The translations under genes and the position numbers were made by a program. Below, piece by piece: positions 37,104 to 48,293 of a stretch of DNA of 64,000 bases. The notes under the pieces were generated by a model that worked only from the letters and a program-made list of their open reading frames with translations, was not told the DNA's origin and ran no database searches. The stretch's first letter is position 1, and each line of letters begins with the position of its first letter. Source of the DNA: Gliomastix tumulicola (Eukaryota; Ascomycota; Sordariomycetes; Hypocreales; Bionectriaceae); contig BCHX01000001.1 of assembly GCA_001599755.1 (NCBI GenBank), positions 4,960,001 to 5,024,000 of the forward strand, read 5' to 3'.

Positions 37104-38187
37104 CATTATCCCCCCCCCCCCCTTCATCATCGCGATCTATCGCTCTTACTGACCATCGCAAGGCCCCGTCCACGCCGTGACGTACTCGGCCTCACCGGGC
37201 GCGTACATCCTCACGGGCTCCGCCGACCGCGCCATCCGGCTCTACAACCCGTTCCCTTCCTCCGGCACGGGGAAGTTGTTGCCTTCCGAAGCCGCCAAGG
37301 ATGATGCAGCCGCCGTGCCGCAGGGGCGACTCATCCAGACGTACCAGGCGCACGGCTACGAGGCGCTGAGCCTGGACGTGGCCTCCGACAACGAGCGGTT
37401 CGTCTCGGGCGGCGGCGACCGCGCCGTGTTCCTCTGGGACGTCGCCAGCGCGACCACCATCCGACGCTTCGGCGGGCACGCAGGCGGGCACAGCGCCCGC
37501 GTCAACAGCGTGCGCTTCGCGGGGGAGGGGGACAGCGTCGTCGTGAGCGGGAGCTTCGACACGAGCGTGCGGCTGTGGGACGTGCGCAGCGGCAGCTTCA
37601 AACCGGTCCAGGTCCTCACCGAGGCACGGGACGCCGTGACGAGTCTCGTCGTGCGCGGGCCCGAGATCGTCGCGGGGAGCGTGGATGGGCGCGTGCGCAG
37701 CTACGACGTGCGCATGGGCACCGTCACGGAGGACACGCTGGGAGCGAGCGTGACGAGCCTGGACATGACGAGGGATGGCCGCGCCCTCCTCGTCGGCACG
37801 CTCGACTCCAAGATCCGGCTCATGGACCGGGACAACGGGTCCTGCCTGCGCGCGTACGCCGACGCCGAGTTTACAAATACGTCGCTGCGCGTGCAGAGCC
37901 TGCTGGGCCGGTCGGAGAAGTACGTCGTAGCTGGGGACGAGTCACCGCCCGAAGGAGAGGGCCGGCTATGGGTGTGGGATCTGCTGACGGGCAAGCTCGT
38001 CAAGCGCGTGGGCGTGCCTTGGGGCCCCGGGGGCACGGAGCAGAGGAAGAAGGCTATCGGCAGAGACGGCAAGGAGAAGACGCGGCGGAACATCGTGAGC
38101 TGTATGGCGTGGAGGGAGGATGGATGGGGAGACCAGTTCTGCGTGGGGGCAACGTCGGGTGTTGTCACAGTGTTTGGTGCTTTATGA
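36990..38187 (+). CDS. WD40 repeat protein, WDR83/MORG1-like
   Basis: Two exons, 36990-37038 and 37163-38187, with a 124-bp intron; 357 residues. The joined sequence reads LLGSNGPVHAVTYS, the expected first blade of WDR83, which fixes the splice. WD motifs are seen at ILTGSADRAIRLYN, FVSGGGDRAVFLWD, VVSGSFDTSVRLWD, IVAGSVDGRVRSYD and LLVGTLDSKIRLMD, consistent with a seven-bladed propeller filling the protein. In animals WDR83 (MORG1) is a scaffold for ERK signalling and also associates with the spliceosome; fungal orthologues are mostly annotated by similarity. The intron contains 28 CA repeats followed by 13 C. Confidence 0.87.
37045..37100 (+). repeat. (CA)28 microsatellite in the WD40 gene intron
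   Basis: Twenty-eight perfect CA units starting six bases after the 5' splice site GT, followed a few bases on by 13 consecutive C (37110-37122). The tract makes up nearly half of the intron. Confidence 0.96.
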
Positions 38188-38496
38188 GCCCTGATGCTAC
38201 GGCACGCACGGTTGTATACTACTTGTCATGAAAATACCCAGTTGCTTCGTCGTGTATAATTCGTTGGTTTCGATATTATATTCATACATCATGTTTGGAC
38301 CCTCATTCAACGCCGGAAATCACGCTCCATCCCTGCCAGCCAGGACGTGATCTGCTCCTAATATATATATGCCCCGTCGCTAATCATACGTTTCCAAGAA
38401 GTTTGCTCAAACCAAGTCCGTCGGGAGAAATACACGGGCGCACATTGAAAGATATTGGTACATGAGCCGAACTGCCGTCGGTCTAACAGTTGCTGT
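38188..38496. other. Convergent 3' intergenic region
   Basis: AT-rich 3' flanks of the convergent WD40 and mannosyltransferase genes; no gene seen. Confidence 0.5.
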
Positions 38497-39865
38497 TCAA
38501 CCCAGTCCGGCGTGATCGAACCAGACTGGTCTGCAGTCATCTCGGTGCAGCCAGGCCTCGCCATCGGTCAGACGGCCGGTGACGCAGCCCTTGCACTTTG
38601 GTGAGTTGGGGCAGTTGAAGAAGGGAATATGCTGGTACCCGATATCACGGAACCTGCTCTCATGTTAGCCACAGTCTCTGTACATCTGATACTAGTACTT
38701 CAAAGCCAAGCACGTACCAGTGAATCTTGCTCGCATCCTCGAAAAGACCGAGGGCAATGCTATGAACAGGCGCATCACCCCATCGCTCGTAGAAGAAACC
38801 GCCCGCACGGTCCAGATGATTGAAGTAGTCCTCATACGCCTGGCTCCTCCAGAACGCCATGTCCGCAACCTCAAAGTTGCTCCAGAAGTGGCACGTCGAG
38901 TACCCCTGCGCCTTGCGATTATAGTCCGGCCGCCTCGTGTCGTCCGTCACCCACTTCATCGCGTTGCGCTCGTGCAGGTACTCAGGGTGCTTGGCCAGGA
39001 ACTCGACGGTGGTCGGCCAGAGTGTCGGGAGGGTCTTGGGGTCGTCGTAGAGGTTGATGGTGAAGCCGTACGTCTTGTTGTTGTCGTGCATGTAGCGGAA
39101 GACGTCGTAGTCGACGTCGCAGAAGAAGTGGACGTTGGGCTCGACGCGCCAGTAGTAGCGGGTGTTCTGGAGGGCCGGGTGCTTGTAGAAGAGGCCGCTG
39201 TTCCAGCGGCACATCTGGTGGTAGGACATCTTGTTCGCATACTGGACGCCGTTGCGCTCGAGGACCTTGGCGGACTCCTGGAAGGTCTGCTGGTCGATCC
39301 ATGACGGGGCCTGCCAGTGGTCGTCGGGGATCAGTTCTGGGAGAAGTCAGCAGTTGTGCTGCGAGAGGTAAAGGGGGTGGGGGTGAAGCGCAGTCCTACC
39401 GTAGTATGTTTTGGCATTGGTCGCTGCCGACGTCTTGGCCTTGAACTCCTCCGTGAACGGCTTGTCGTTGAAGAAGGTCCAGGGGTAGTTGAACTTGTTG
39501 TTCCATGTGCGCTCCAGATCCCTCATGGACTGCACCATGTCATCGACCTCCTCGTTCCGCACCAGCGCCAGCAGCGTGGCATCGATTCGATCCGTGTCTT
39601 CGGCATCGGGGGCGTATCGCTCTGATGCGCGCACCAGTACCCCGTCCGGCTCGCCAGTAGCTAGGAAAGGCGTCAGTCGCGTTGCCGCTGAGTTCAAATG
39701 TCATCGAGAGAACTTACGATCTAGATTTGGATCGCGCTCGAAGTTGAGGTACCTGTCGCCCGGGCCGTACAGTTCTGGCGACGGCTTGAGCAGGATGTAG
39801 ATGAAGATGCACCAGCAAAAGATGGCGACCACAATGAGGGCCCTGACGGGCCTGGCGATAGCCAT
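38497..39865 (-). CDS. Alpha-1,2-mannosyltransferase, GT15 (KRE2/MNT1 family)
   Basis: Four exons, 39865-39718, 39660-39400, 39336-38718 and 38653-38497, with introns of 57, 63 and 64 bp; 394 residues, normal for the family. A single membrane anchor at about residues 8-27 (LIVVAIFCWCIFIYILL) marks a type II Golgi protein. Family signatures are LVRNEEVDDM, the MSYHQMCRWNSG segment, the YYWRVEPNVHFFCDVDYD block and the aromatic GGFFYERWGDAPVHSIAL block. It should transfer mannose from GDP-mannose in alpha-1,2 linkage onto N- or O-glycans of secreted and wall proteins. The C terminus has four Cys in the final exon (FFNCPNSPKCKGC and DDC), as in other members. All four splices preserve frame. Confidence 0.93.
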
Positions 39866-40514
39866 GTTGTGTTACACTGCGCTCCTCCCTTGGCGTTTTC
39901 GTGCGATAATGTGTAGGGTTGAGTTGGGGAAGAAGCATACGTCCAGGGAGCGTAGCTTAGCCGCAACCGTCCATCGAGAGCTGTCGTGTCGGGTGTCGTC
40001 GTTATGATGCAAGGGATACGGATCGAATGTTCATGGGATCAATAAAGTTCCAGGTCGGCACAGACTTTGAGATCGCCTGTTGTTGTCTGAGGCGAGATGC
40101 GATATACGTAGTTGGCGCTGGGAGATGTCAGAAAGGGGGATGTGGACGATCATCAATTTTTGAAACAGAGGTCAATGGATGACAGATTAGATAACCTGGA
40201 ACGGAATGGGAAGCTGCATCTTGGACGTCGATCGGCAGTTTAGGGGCAAGATGGAAGCTTGTTCCTGTTTTAGTGTCCACTGTTGACGCGACACGCACGA
40301 CACAAATGTGGGGGCAGGTGGAATGAATAAAACGGCACTCCTACCTAAGTACTTACCTTCTTACTTCAGTACTATATCTTGCCTACCTACTACTGTACTT
40401 ACTTACTAGGTACACACTGTGAGGTTTCCAATAATACAAATTTCCTTCCTCCGATGTTTACCTCGCTATTCCATATAATGTGGTGTCCCGAGTGGCCACG
40501 ATAAGCTATTAGCA
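39866..40514. other. Intergenic region upstream of the mannosyltransferase gene
   Basis: Contains a stretch of TACCTA/AGTACTTA-type motifs around 40340-40412, a simple pattern common in ascomycete intergenic DNA. No gene seen. Confidence 0.5.
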
Positions 40515-41234
40515 TCAACCCGCCGACGCAGAAGGAAATGAGAAACACCATGCAAAAACATCCTTCAAAGCCTCCGGGCGCTTTGAGATCGCCTCCGCCA
40601 CTATAATACCAAACTGCCTCAAGGCGCTCTGGCACTGTGAGACCACGTCCGTCTCTGGAGGCTGCGGCCAGCATCCCGGCAGCCGCATGCTGCCGTATAT
40701 GGCGTTGATGGGAGATGACGACTCGTCTCTGTCATACCAGTAAACAGTCTGCCAGCCCCAGTCCCAGGCCTCGCACTTCCAGATAGTCCTGGGCGTGAGG
40801 AGGCCGAGCTGGAATTCCGCCTCGGAGAGTGTGCCCGGCCGCTGGGCGTGGACGATGATCTTCCCCGTCCACTGCTCTCCGTCCTTGTTGTCTGTCATGA
40901 CGTATGACTTCGTATGTCTGAAGCCGGCGTTCCGGAGCTTGTCATCGAGTGTTCGGTCGTCCATGGTTATCACGGTCGGTTCCGACAAGATGTTGTCCGT
41001 CGGCGACCAGTGGAACCCGTCTCTCATGAGCTGGGGGATGCTGCTGGCGTTGATGTACACCCACGCCCGCCAAGTGCGCTGGGAGTTGGTGAAGCTTATG
41101 CTGAAGTTGTTTTGGGTCATAGTTGACCAGTCTTCGGGGCGTTTCCCGTCCCAATGGGCATCAATCCGTTCGTTCATCTTTTGCTTGGGGCGGTCTCCCT
41201 TGCTGGGAGGGGCACCCGGTTTCTTTTGAGTCAT
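40515..41234 (-). CDS. Hypothetical protein
   Basis: An unspliced frame of 239 residues from the ATG at 41234. The frame continues upstream to another ATG at 41522, which would add 96 residues of low-complexity character, so the shorter form is preferred. The protein is soluble, basic at the N terminus (KKPGAPPSKGDRPKQK) and rich in Trp in the middle (RTWRAWVYI, CEAWDWGWQTVYWYD). No signal peptide, membrane segment or known motif is visible. I do not recognise a family. The balanced amino acid use and length argue that it is a real gene. Confidence 0.6.
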   Translation of the reverse strand: MTQKKPGAPPSKGDRPKQKMNERIDAHWDGKRPEDWSTMTQNNFSISFTNSQRTWRAWVYINASSIPQLMRDGFHWSPTDNILSEPTVITMDDRTLDDKLRNAGFRHTKSYVMTDNKDGEQWTGKIIVHAQRPGTLSEAEFQLGLLTPRTIWKCEAWDWGWQTVYWYDRDESSSPINAIYGSMRLPGCWPQPPETDVVSQCQSALRQFGIIVAEAISKRPEALKDVFAWCFSFPSASAG

Positions 41235-41784
41235 GGTTGTTGAAGTCGTGTTTGGATGGCTGGCGACAGTATGCTTGGGAGAAAGGAAACACCTTGAACC
41301 TGGATCCACGGCAAGAGGACGCATGCATATAGCTCTCCCTGGAGGAGGCTGCTTGAGAGGTTGGTCAAAAGCCTGAGGGTGGCAGAAGGTTGGTAACAGC
41401 CACAGCCCAACAACAGGACCTTCAGCCCTTCCTTTCTTACAGCGGACCTCTCCCAGTGATGAGAGCCTCGAATGGCACAAGACAAGACAACCCCTAACCA
41501 GAATCTTCCTAGGAATATTCATTAAGTTACCTGACTATAGTTCGCGATGTTTGAAAAACTAGGAAAGCGAGAAGTCATGCCCACGTGCGTGATAGGGTGG
41601 TGTAGGGTAGGCGGTAGCTGTTCAAATCACGTACCCAACCATGAACCTCCAGATCTTCGGCCTCACTTGAGACGAACCAAGCGCGAAGGGTCCGACGTGC
41701 ACCCACAGGGAGGACCTTCTTTTTCACTTTATGGACAGGTAGCTGATACGAATATCCCAATAATGGGCATGAAACGCGTCGGGG
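41235..41784. other. Divergent promoter region (hypothetical protein / GCP5-like)
   Basis: About 550 bp between divergent genes. No additional gene or clear element is seen. Confidence 0.45.
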
Positions 41785-44338
41785 ATGTCTTTCAGTTCAA
41801 GGATCGGACCTCTCGCAGAAGAGCTCGTTGAGGCCCTTGCTGGCCCACGAACCGTACGCGTCTCTCAAACAGAGCTCTCTCTCCGTATCTGATATTCAGA
41901 CTGACACACCACAGGCTCCCGCGAAGGCAAAACAGCAGCACGACGGCGTCTTGCGCAAGCTCAAGTCACATTCGTACCTGCGCACAAACCCGTTTGATGT
42001 GGACAACAGCCTCAACGGCCTTGAGGAGCGCTTCCGCGTCAACCACCGCGATGGCCTGGCAGACGCCCTGAGGAAGCGGCTGGATGACTTGCGGGCCAGT
42101 CCGTCGAAGTGGCATCCCGAGATTCTATTCCTGCTTCTCGAGCTGTCGGATCAGCCTACGTTCAAGACCCGGCTGAGTGATGTCGAGGTCCCCAAGGCAC
42201 TGGAGGAAGCGGCTGAGCAGCTGCGATGGGAGGATATCGCCCGTGAAGATGGATGGGACCAAGATCAGGACCTGTGGAAATCTGTCCGATACGCGAGCGA
42301 TTCCGACGACGACGACGATTACTCTATGCAGTCGGCGGATGATGGCCAGCCCTCATCCGCCTCCGAACCGGACAGTGAGGACGTCGCCGGAGCTGGAAGC
42401 CAAATCGACAGAGTCATCGTCCACACCCAAGACACCGCTCTCCTGAACTCCGTTCTCGACGCCCAGAAGTGGCGCACATCCAAACCACAGACCGATCCAG
42501 CCGGCAACGCCCGCAAGACAGGCGTCAGCGAAACCCAGGTCGCGCGTGAAGTCCTCTTCATGCTCCAAGGCCTCGAGACGACCCTCTTCGACGCCCACAG
42601 CGCGCCCTTGCCTTCCTTTCAGATGCCGCACATGATGTGGGAGACCAACAAGGCCCTGATGAGCAGCTTCGGCGAGGCGGGGCGGCAGCTCGGCGTCCTG
42701 CGACGATTCGTCCAGCTGCCGCAGGACGCTCCTCACATGCAGGCCTTTCAGGACTCCATCGCCAGACGGCTTGCTGAGTTCGACCGTGAGCTTGCGGATA
42801 TCCAGGCTATGTTGGTCTCTCCGGACCGACACGTTGCGCTGAGTCTCATATCTATCAAATCCGAACTCGCTGCGTCTCTGGAACCACTGCAGGTGTTGTC
42901 CGGTGTTATCGCAGACATGGACAAGGCCTCAGGCCCAGCGACTTTCCGCCATCTGGAGCTCATGTTCGACGCAGCTACCGTTGCACAGCTCAGCGGCAAG
43001 GACGATATCTACGTCTTCATGGGACGCATCTTCATGGAGTCATTCGACGTCTATCTCCGCCCTGTGCGCGCATGGATGGACGAGGGCCGGCTCATACCGG
43101 GCGACGAGGTCTTCTTCATCTGCGAGAACCAAGCCGAGATCTCCCTCAGCGATCTCTGGCAGAAGAAGTTCCAGCTGAGGACGGACTCCGCGGGTGCACC
43201 ACATGTGCCTACGTTTCTACGTCCAGCCATGGGTAAGATCATGGATGCTGGCAAGAGCATCTACGTGCTCAAACGGCTCGGTCTCAACACACACTATCAC
43301 CGTCACCTGGAAAACGAAGAACCGTCTCTGGATTTTGACCAACTCTGCAGTCCCGAGCTGGCCCTCGCTCTGTTCCCGGACCTCTTCTCCATGGCGTTTG
43401 AACGCTGGATCCAGAGCAAATACCGAGCAACATCCACCTCGCTCAAAGACGCGCTGTTCAAGAGATGCGGCCTGGGATCGGCTCTGGACACGCTGCAGCA
43501 CATCTATCTCATGTCTGATGGATTCGCAGCATCATCCTTTTGCGAGGACGTGTTTGCTAAGTTTGATGCACTGGTGCCACGGTGGTACGACCGCTATGCT
43601 CTCACTCCAGTCGGCCACGAAGCGTTCGGGTCTTACGTGGACACGAACCGACTCTCGGTGGACGTTACAAAGGAGGGAAAGGCCATCTCGGCCACATCGG
43701 CACGAGACTCGGTGCGGGCGGCCATCCCACACATCCGCGTCTTCTACACCTTCCCATGGCCCATCCAGATGATTGTTTCGCCGGCCAGCTTGTCCCAATA
43801 CCAGTCCTTATTCACTATCCTCATGCAGTTCCGACGAGCGGCGTATGTCCTGCACAGGCACAAGATCCTGACCTCTGTCCAGAGCGAGGACGGGCACTGG
43901 AGCCACCAGGCGCTGTACTACTCCTGCCGCACGCGCCTCCTCTGGTTCTGCACCACCATCCAGACATATCTCACCAAGATGGTGCTCACGCCGAACGTTC
44001 TTCGGTTGCGGGAGCGGCTCGACGAGGCTTCCGATGTGGACTCGATCATCGAGGTGCACGATTCCTTCCTGTCGCAGGTCATCGCCGAGGCGTGTCTCGG
44101 CAGCAGGCTGACGCCGATCAGGGAGTGCATGCTCGACGTGCTCGACCTGGCGATACGGCTCGAGAAGTGCCGCTCCTCTGGGCTGCGGCATGACGTGCTG
44201 ATGACAGTGAAGGCGGATTTCGAGAGACATTTGCGGTTCATCCTCGAGGGCTTGAGGAGTGTTGCCAGGGCGAGCAGTGACGTGTCTGCGGCCAAATGGG
44301 ACACGCTCTCTGACATGCTGGCGAGCGGTCTTTCCTGA
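41785..44338 (+). CDS. Gamma-tubulin complex component (Spc97/Spc98 family, GCP5-like)
   Basis: Two exons, 41785-41853 and 41915-44338, with a 61-bp intron; 830 residues. The long frame has no usable ATG at its 5' end. A short first exon reading MSFSSRIGPLAEELVEAL splices in frame onto it, with a CTGAC branch-like site 10 bases before the acceptor. A second in-frame acceptor at 41899 is possible. The protein has the N-terminal GRIP1 pattern (EVLFMLQGLETTLFDAH, ending near IFMESFDVYLRPVRAWMDEG) and the C-terminal GRIP2 part. The FLRPAMGKIMDAGKSIYVLK segment and total length favour GCP5 over GCP2, GCP3 or GCP6, but GCP4 cannot be excluded. It should help build the gamma-tubulin ring complex at spindle pole bodies. 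Confidence 0.83.
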
Positions 44339-44415
44339 GAGTAGCAGCTCTCTTGCCTCGCTCGTGGATACCGCCTCTTTCTTGGGTGGCAACATCAGGA
44401 ATGTGTGGCATCCAA

Positions 44416-45192
44416 TCACCACCCGCTATTCAGCCGATCGGCAAAGAACTTCATGATAGGGAACATCTCCTCCCGATCCCTCGGCATCCCAACCTCCCTC
44501 CTCCGCCACCGCTCAACCCTCACATCCTCAAACTCGCCCTTCACCGCGTCGGCCTCGTCCTCGCCGAGCTGACACAGCAGCACCTTGGTCTTGCTCCTCG
44601 CGCGGCTGCTGATGGTAGGAACCGTCGACGCCGGGAGCGGACCCCCGATGGACACGACGCCCTTGAAGCGATCGGCAGCTTCAGGTCGGGAGTCGCTCGC
44701 ATCGTCGACCTCGGTCACACGAGGCAGGCTCCGGATCTGCGACGCCAACCCAAGCGCCAACGATCCTCCCTGTCCAAAGCCAAACAGCAACACATCGCTC
44801 CTCTCCCATCCGCACTCCTCGACAATCACACCGTCCACAAGCTCCCTCAACACTCTCCCCACCGCCTTCTCAAACCCCGGGTCCGGATCAAGATCATCAT
44901 CCCCCCGGCCGCCACCGCTCTCCACGAGCAAATCATCCCCCCAGTGCCACCCCTCCCGTCCGGACAGAAACCCCGCAGGCAGAGGCGTCGTCCCGCGCAC
45001 GCTGACGGCGAGCACGCCGGGGAGGTTCATGGCCCGCGCGAAGGCGGCGAACGGGATGTGGGTGTCGCCGAGGCCGTGGAGGAGGATGAGGATGGCCGTC
45101 GTCGATTCGGGCGGCGAGGGGAAGTGCAGCGTGTGTGGGAGGGTGGATTGGAGGGGGGCGAAGTCGGCCTGGGTGGGAATTCTCGGCGGCAT
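44416..45192 (-). CDS. Acyl-protein-thioesterase-like alpha/beta hydrolase, probably inactive
   Basis: An intronless gene of 258 residues with the phospholipase/carboxylesterase fold of the APT1 family: ILILLHGLGDTHIPFAAFA at the oxyanion side, EGWHWGDDLL, and the nucleophile elbow. The elbow reads GFGQGG instead of GFSQGG, so the catalytic Ser is Gly (codon 44773-44775, residue about 140). The histidine expected near the C terminus (GHS-type motif) is also missing; the equivalent segment reads GMPRDREEMFPIMKFFADRL. The fold appears intact and the frame is undamaged, which suggests a conserved non-enzymatic role and not a decaying gene. It ends 77 bp from the convergent GCP5-like gene. Confidence 0.82.
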   Translation of the reverse strand: MPPRIPTQADFAPLQSTLPHTLHFPSPPESTTAILILLHGLGDTHIPFAAFARAMNLPGVLAVSVRGTTPLPAGFLSGREGWHWGDDLLVESGGGRGDDDLDPDPGFEKAVGRVLRELVDGVIVEECGWERSDVLLFGFGQGGSLALGLASQIRSLPRVTEVDDASDSRPEAADRFKGVVSIGGPLPASTVPTISSRARSKTKVLLCQLGEDEADAVKGEFEDVRVERWRRREVGMPRDREEMFPIMKFFADRLNSGW

Positions 45193-45562
45193 GATGAATG
45201 ATGACTGTGAGATGGATGGAAGTAGTTGGCACTTATTAAATGTTCGCCCGGTTCACGTATGTATGAGAAAGGATGAAGATGGAGGGAGTATCGAGATGCT
45301 ACATGATGAAAATGGGTTGAAGTGGGCTTCACGTGGTGACTAAGCATTTTGTTCACAAAGTAATATACAATTTCACGTCACAGGCACCCAAGAGGCATCA
45401 AATCAGGTGGTTTGAAAATCAATGTCATAAGTTCCTCGTAATAGACAAAATGAAACCGGCTCGTGCATGAAATATCCGACATACCCAAACACCACGCTCA
45501 CAGCGGTCTGTAACCCCCCTGCATCACGAAACTACCATGTATGATCAACAGCGCACTGCAAC
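45193..45562. other. Short intergenic region between hydrolase-like and kinesin genes
   Basis: Promoter of the hydrolase-like gene and 3' flank of the kinesin gene; no gene seen. Confidence 0.5.
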
Positions 45563-47540
45563 TCAGATGTTCTCCCTCACACCGAGGGGCATCCTTGCGC
45601 TCGCTTCGTCTTTGAATCGCATGACGTCGCCTCCGATCAGCTTCCTCAGGTTGCCCACGTCCATCAGATACCGCCGCATCTCGTCCTCGAGGTCGTCCTC
45701 CGCATAGGCTGTGCTGTCTGAATCGTAGTCGACCTCGTAGTCTTCTTCACCGTCGCCGAGCTCGGACACGTCCCCGGCGATGCTCCGGTTCTCCTTGTCG
45801 CCTTCTTCTCCTATACTGTGGAGGTCGCCGTCTTCGGTAGACTTCACCTCGACGTGAGGAATAGGGTTCTTGAGAGAGTCGATGGCGAGCTTGAGATGAA
45901 GCTTGAGCGCCTCGTTCTCCGTCTGGAGCTTCTTGATCTTGCTCTCAGCCACCATACTGCGCTCCTCCATCATGCGCTGCATTGTGGCCACGCGGTTCTG
46001 GTACTCTTCCAATCTCTCCTCTGCCTGTTGAGCATTCTTCTCTTTCTGTCGCGAATCGGACACGGACAGCTGGAGGAGGCGGATCTCCTCGGCCATGGCT
46101 GCGATCTGCGCATCCCTCTCGGCCGTTGAGATATGATCCTGGTTGACGACAGCGCGGGTGCGGATCCTCTTGGCCTGATCAGCGTACCGCAGGGTTGAGA
46201 GCGTTTCGTCGTAATCTGACGGGGCGATGCAAGCGATCATGGCTGTCTTGCTGTTGCCTCCGAGCGAGTCCTTCAGAAGCCATGTGAGGATCGAGTCACG
46301 GTACGGCACGACGTCTTTCCTCTTGCCCGATCGCAGCGCTTTGGGGTCTGCCAACGCTGCAATCACGCGCCCAAGCGTAGTGAGCGACTTGTTGATGTTG
46401 CTACCCTCCCTCAGCCGTGCGCCCGTCGCCTCGGTCGACTTTGCCCGCTCACTGCCCGCCAGATCGACCAGCCTAATTCTGGAGCTGCGCTCCGTCGTCT
46501 CATCCGTCTCCATGTCGTGGTGGATCTGCTTCAGCATGATGGTGAAGACGGCGTGACTTCGACTACTGGTATCGTTCATCTTGGTGCTCGCCACCGTTCT
46601 CGAGGCATCGCCTGCAGTCATAAATCGTAGGATCTCGTCGATATTCCGGACAGGCACTTCAGTAAGATCCTTGACGTACGGTCCCTCAGTTGGCGACTCG
46701 CGGATCTTGAGGTAGTTGGGCGGCTTGTTGGGGTTCATAGGCATGAGTAGGTCCCGGACGTGCTCGTTGTAGACCTCAAAGTAGGAGACGCGGACGTTGT
46801 AGGCCACGTTGGAGTCCTCGTTCTCGGCGGCCTCTATGCGCTCGAACAGATCCTCGCAGGTGCGGGGGATCAGCCCCGGGTGGTCGGGGGTGCCCATCAT
46901 GGTGTAACTCTTGCCGGAGCCCGTCTGGCCGTACGCGAAGATGCAGGTGTGGTAGCCTTCGAAGTTGTGGTCAAGGAACTCCTCGCCCAGGCTGTTGTAG
47001 ACGTCCTCCTGCGTGGCGTAGTGCTTATCCTTGGGGTTGTGGCTCCAGAACGAGCTGTCGAACGTGAAGTTCTTCTCCTCGATGACCTTCCTGGACTTGG
47101 CGAGAACCTTTGAGTTGGCGGCGTCGGCATCCGGGTCGTCTGGGATGAGGAGAGTCGTCTGCTGGGTGATCGGGTCCATGTCGATGAGGCATCGGGCGCG
47201 CTTGTCCAGTTCTATCTCCAGTTAGCAAGCTGTTCGTTGCCCGCCCCCGCCCGAGGGACAGGATAACGCAGGATAACGCACCTCTCTGCAGGAAGGCCCT
47301 CACGCGCACGACGACACGGACGTTGCCTCCGCCATCCTTTCGCGCCAGCATGGGCATGGTGCCATCCCGAGACCTGAGAGACGGGGTGGAAGCTGAGGAA
47401 CGGACGATTCGCGAGCCGTCGGGAGAGGCGGAGGGGGAGGCGGCGGCGGGCATCAGTCGCGCATCGAGAGCCATGGTTCGCAGCGTGTCATTGATGTCTT
47501 GGAGGTTGTCGTGGAATCGCTGCTGGAGGATCTGCCACAT
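45563..47540 (-). CDS. Short kinesin-3 family motor
   Basis: Two exons, 47540-47282 and 47211-45563, with a 70-bp intron; 635 residues. The joined motor start reads RVVVRVRAFLQRELDKRARC. Motor signatures are the P-loop YGQTGSGKS, switch I NDTSSRSHAVF, switch II VDLAGSER, and the KIRTRAVVNQD-type neck. A coiled coil of about 80 residues follows, then an acidic tail and a short helix. There is no FHA, no long stalk and no PH domain, unlike full-length Unc104/KIF1A kinesins, so this resembles the short second kinesin-3 known in filamentous fungi such as Neurospora Nkin3. It should move cargo along microtubules towards plus ends. The start could also be the ATG at 47474, or an upstream exon may exist, since a CAG acceptor-like site overlaps the chosen start. 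Confidence 0.88.
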
Positions 47541-48293
47541 TACAAAGGAAAATCCCAGGGCCGGGGGAAGCAGCTGCCCTTGCTATAGCTATCCGCTTTT
47601 GTTTACTTTGGGAAAGTGCTGTTGCTGGGGCACCGCCTGCCAGCTGGAAGTAATCCTTGTCCACGGCAGGCACAGACCCACTCTTGCGAAAATGGGTCTT
47701 ACTCGTCCATGCATCTTCAGCTTCAACATTTCGTGCCTCTCTTCAATTATATACGTTTCTGTATTTATTCCCTTTGTCTCGGTTGATACCAAAAAAAAAA
47801 AAAAAAAAAAAAAAGAAGAGAAAAGAAACGCGGTATGTGGGAGAGCTTCGGGGGCGGTTCTGGGGCTGTTGAATTGAAGAGCGGTTTACCACATTGAGTG
47901 TTGTGATCTGGGTACTAGTAGCTAGTACCACAGGGACAACCACAGGACTCCTTCTACCTTACAAAATGCATGGACAACTTTTCCCTCGAGAGGCAGGATC
48001 AAGTCGGACGAGAGCTGCTGCGTGATAATACTAGTGAATGGCACTTGCTTCCTGACCATGGCTTCCTCAGAGGGTTGGCTGTTGTCGGGCAGGCCGTCGG
48101 TTATCTCTCATAAAATAAACGGCATCGTGCTCGTAATCAAGCCTTATACATTCTTATAGACCTTTGTTGGTGATGGATGGCGAGCAAGTTTTGCTGAAGA
48201 GACTTACTATCGGCTGAATATCGCATCGTACTAGGGTGACTGTCGCCGGAAACACGACAACGGTGGAAAACAGTCACTCTCATTGTCGGCGTC
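47541..48293. other. Divergent promoter region (kinesin / GT25)
   Basis: About 750 bp. It contains a 24-base adenine run (47791-47814). No gene is seen. Confidence 0.5.
47791..47814 (+). repeat. Poly(A)24 tract
   Basis: Twenty-four consecutive adenines on the plus strand, upstream of the divergent kinesin and GT25 genes. No flanking duplication or retroelement sequence is seen. Confidence 0.9.

Noticed and set aside
41628..41640. tRNA B-box-like sequence (GTTCAAATC)
   Set aside because: No A box at the right spacing and no cloverleaf could be drawn.
47791..47814. Poly(A) run as a retroelement tail
   Set aside because: No target-site duplication or retroelement coding sequence is seen beside it.
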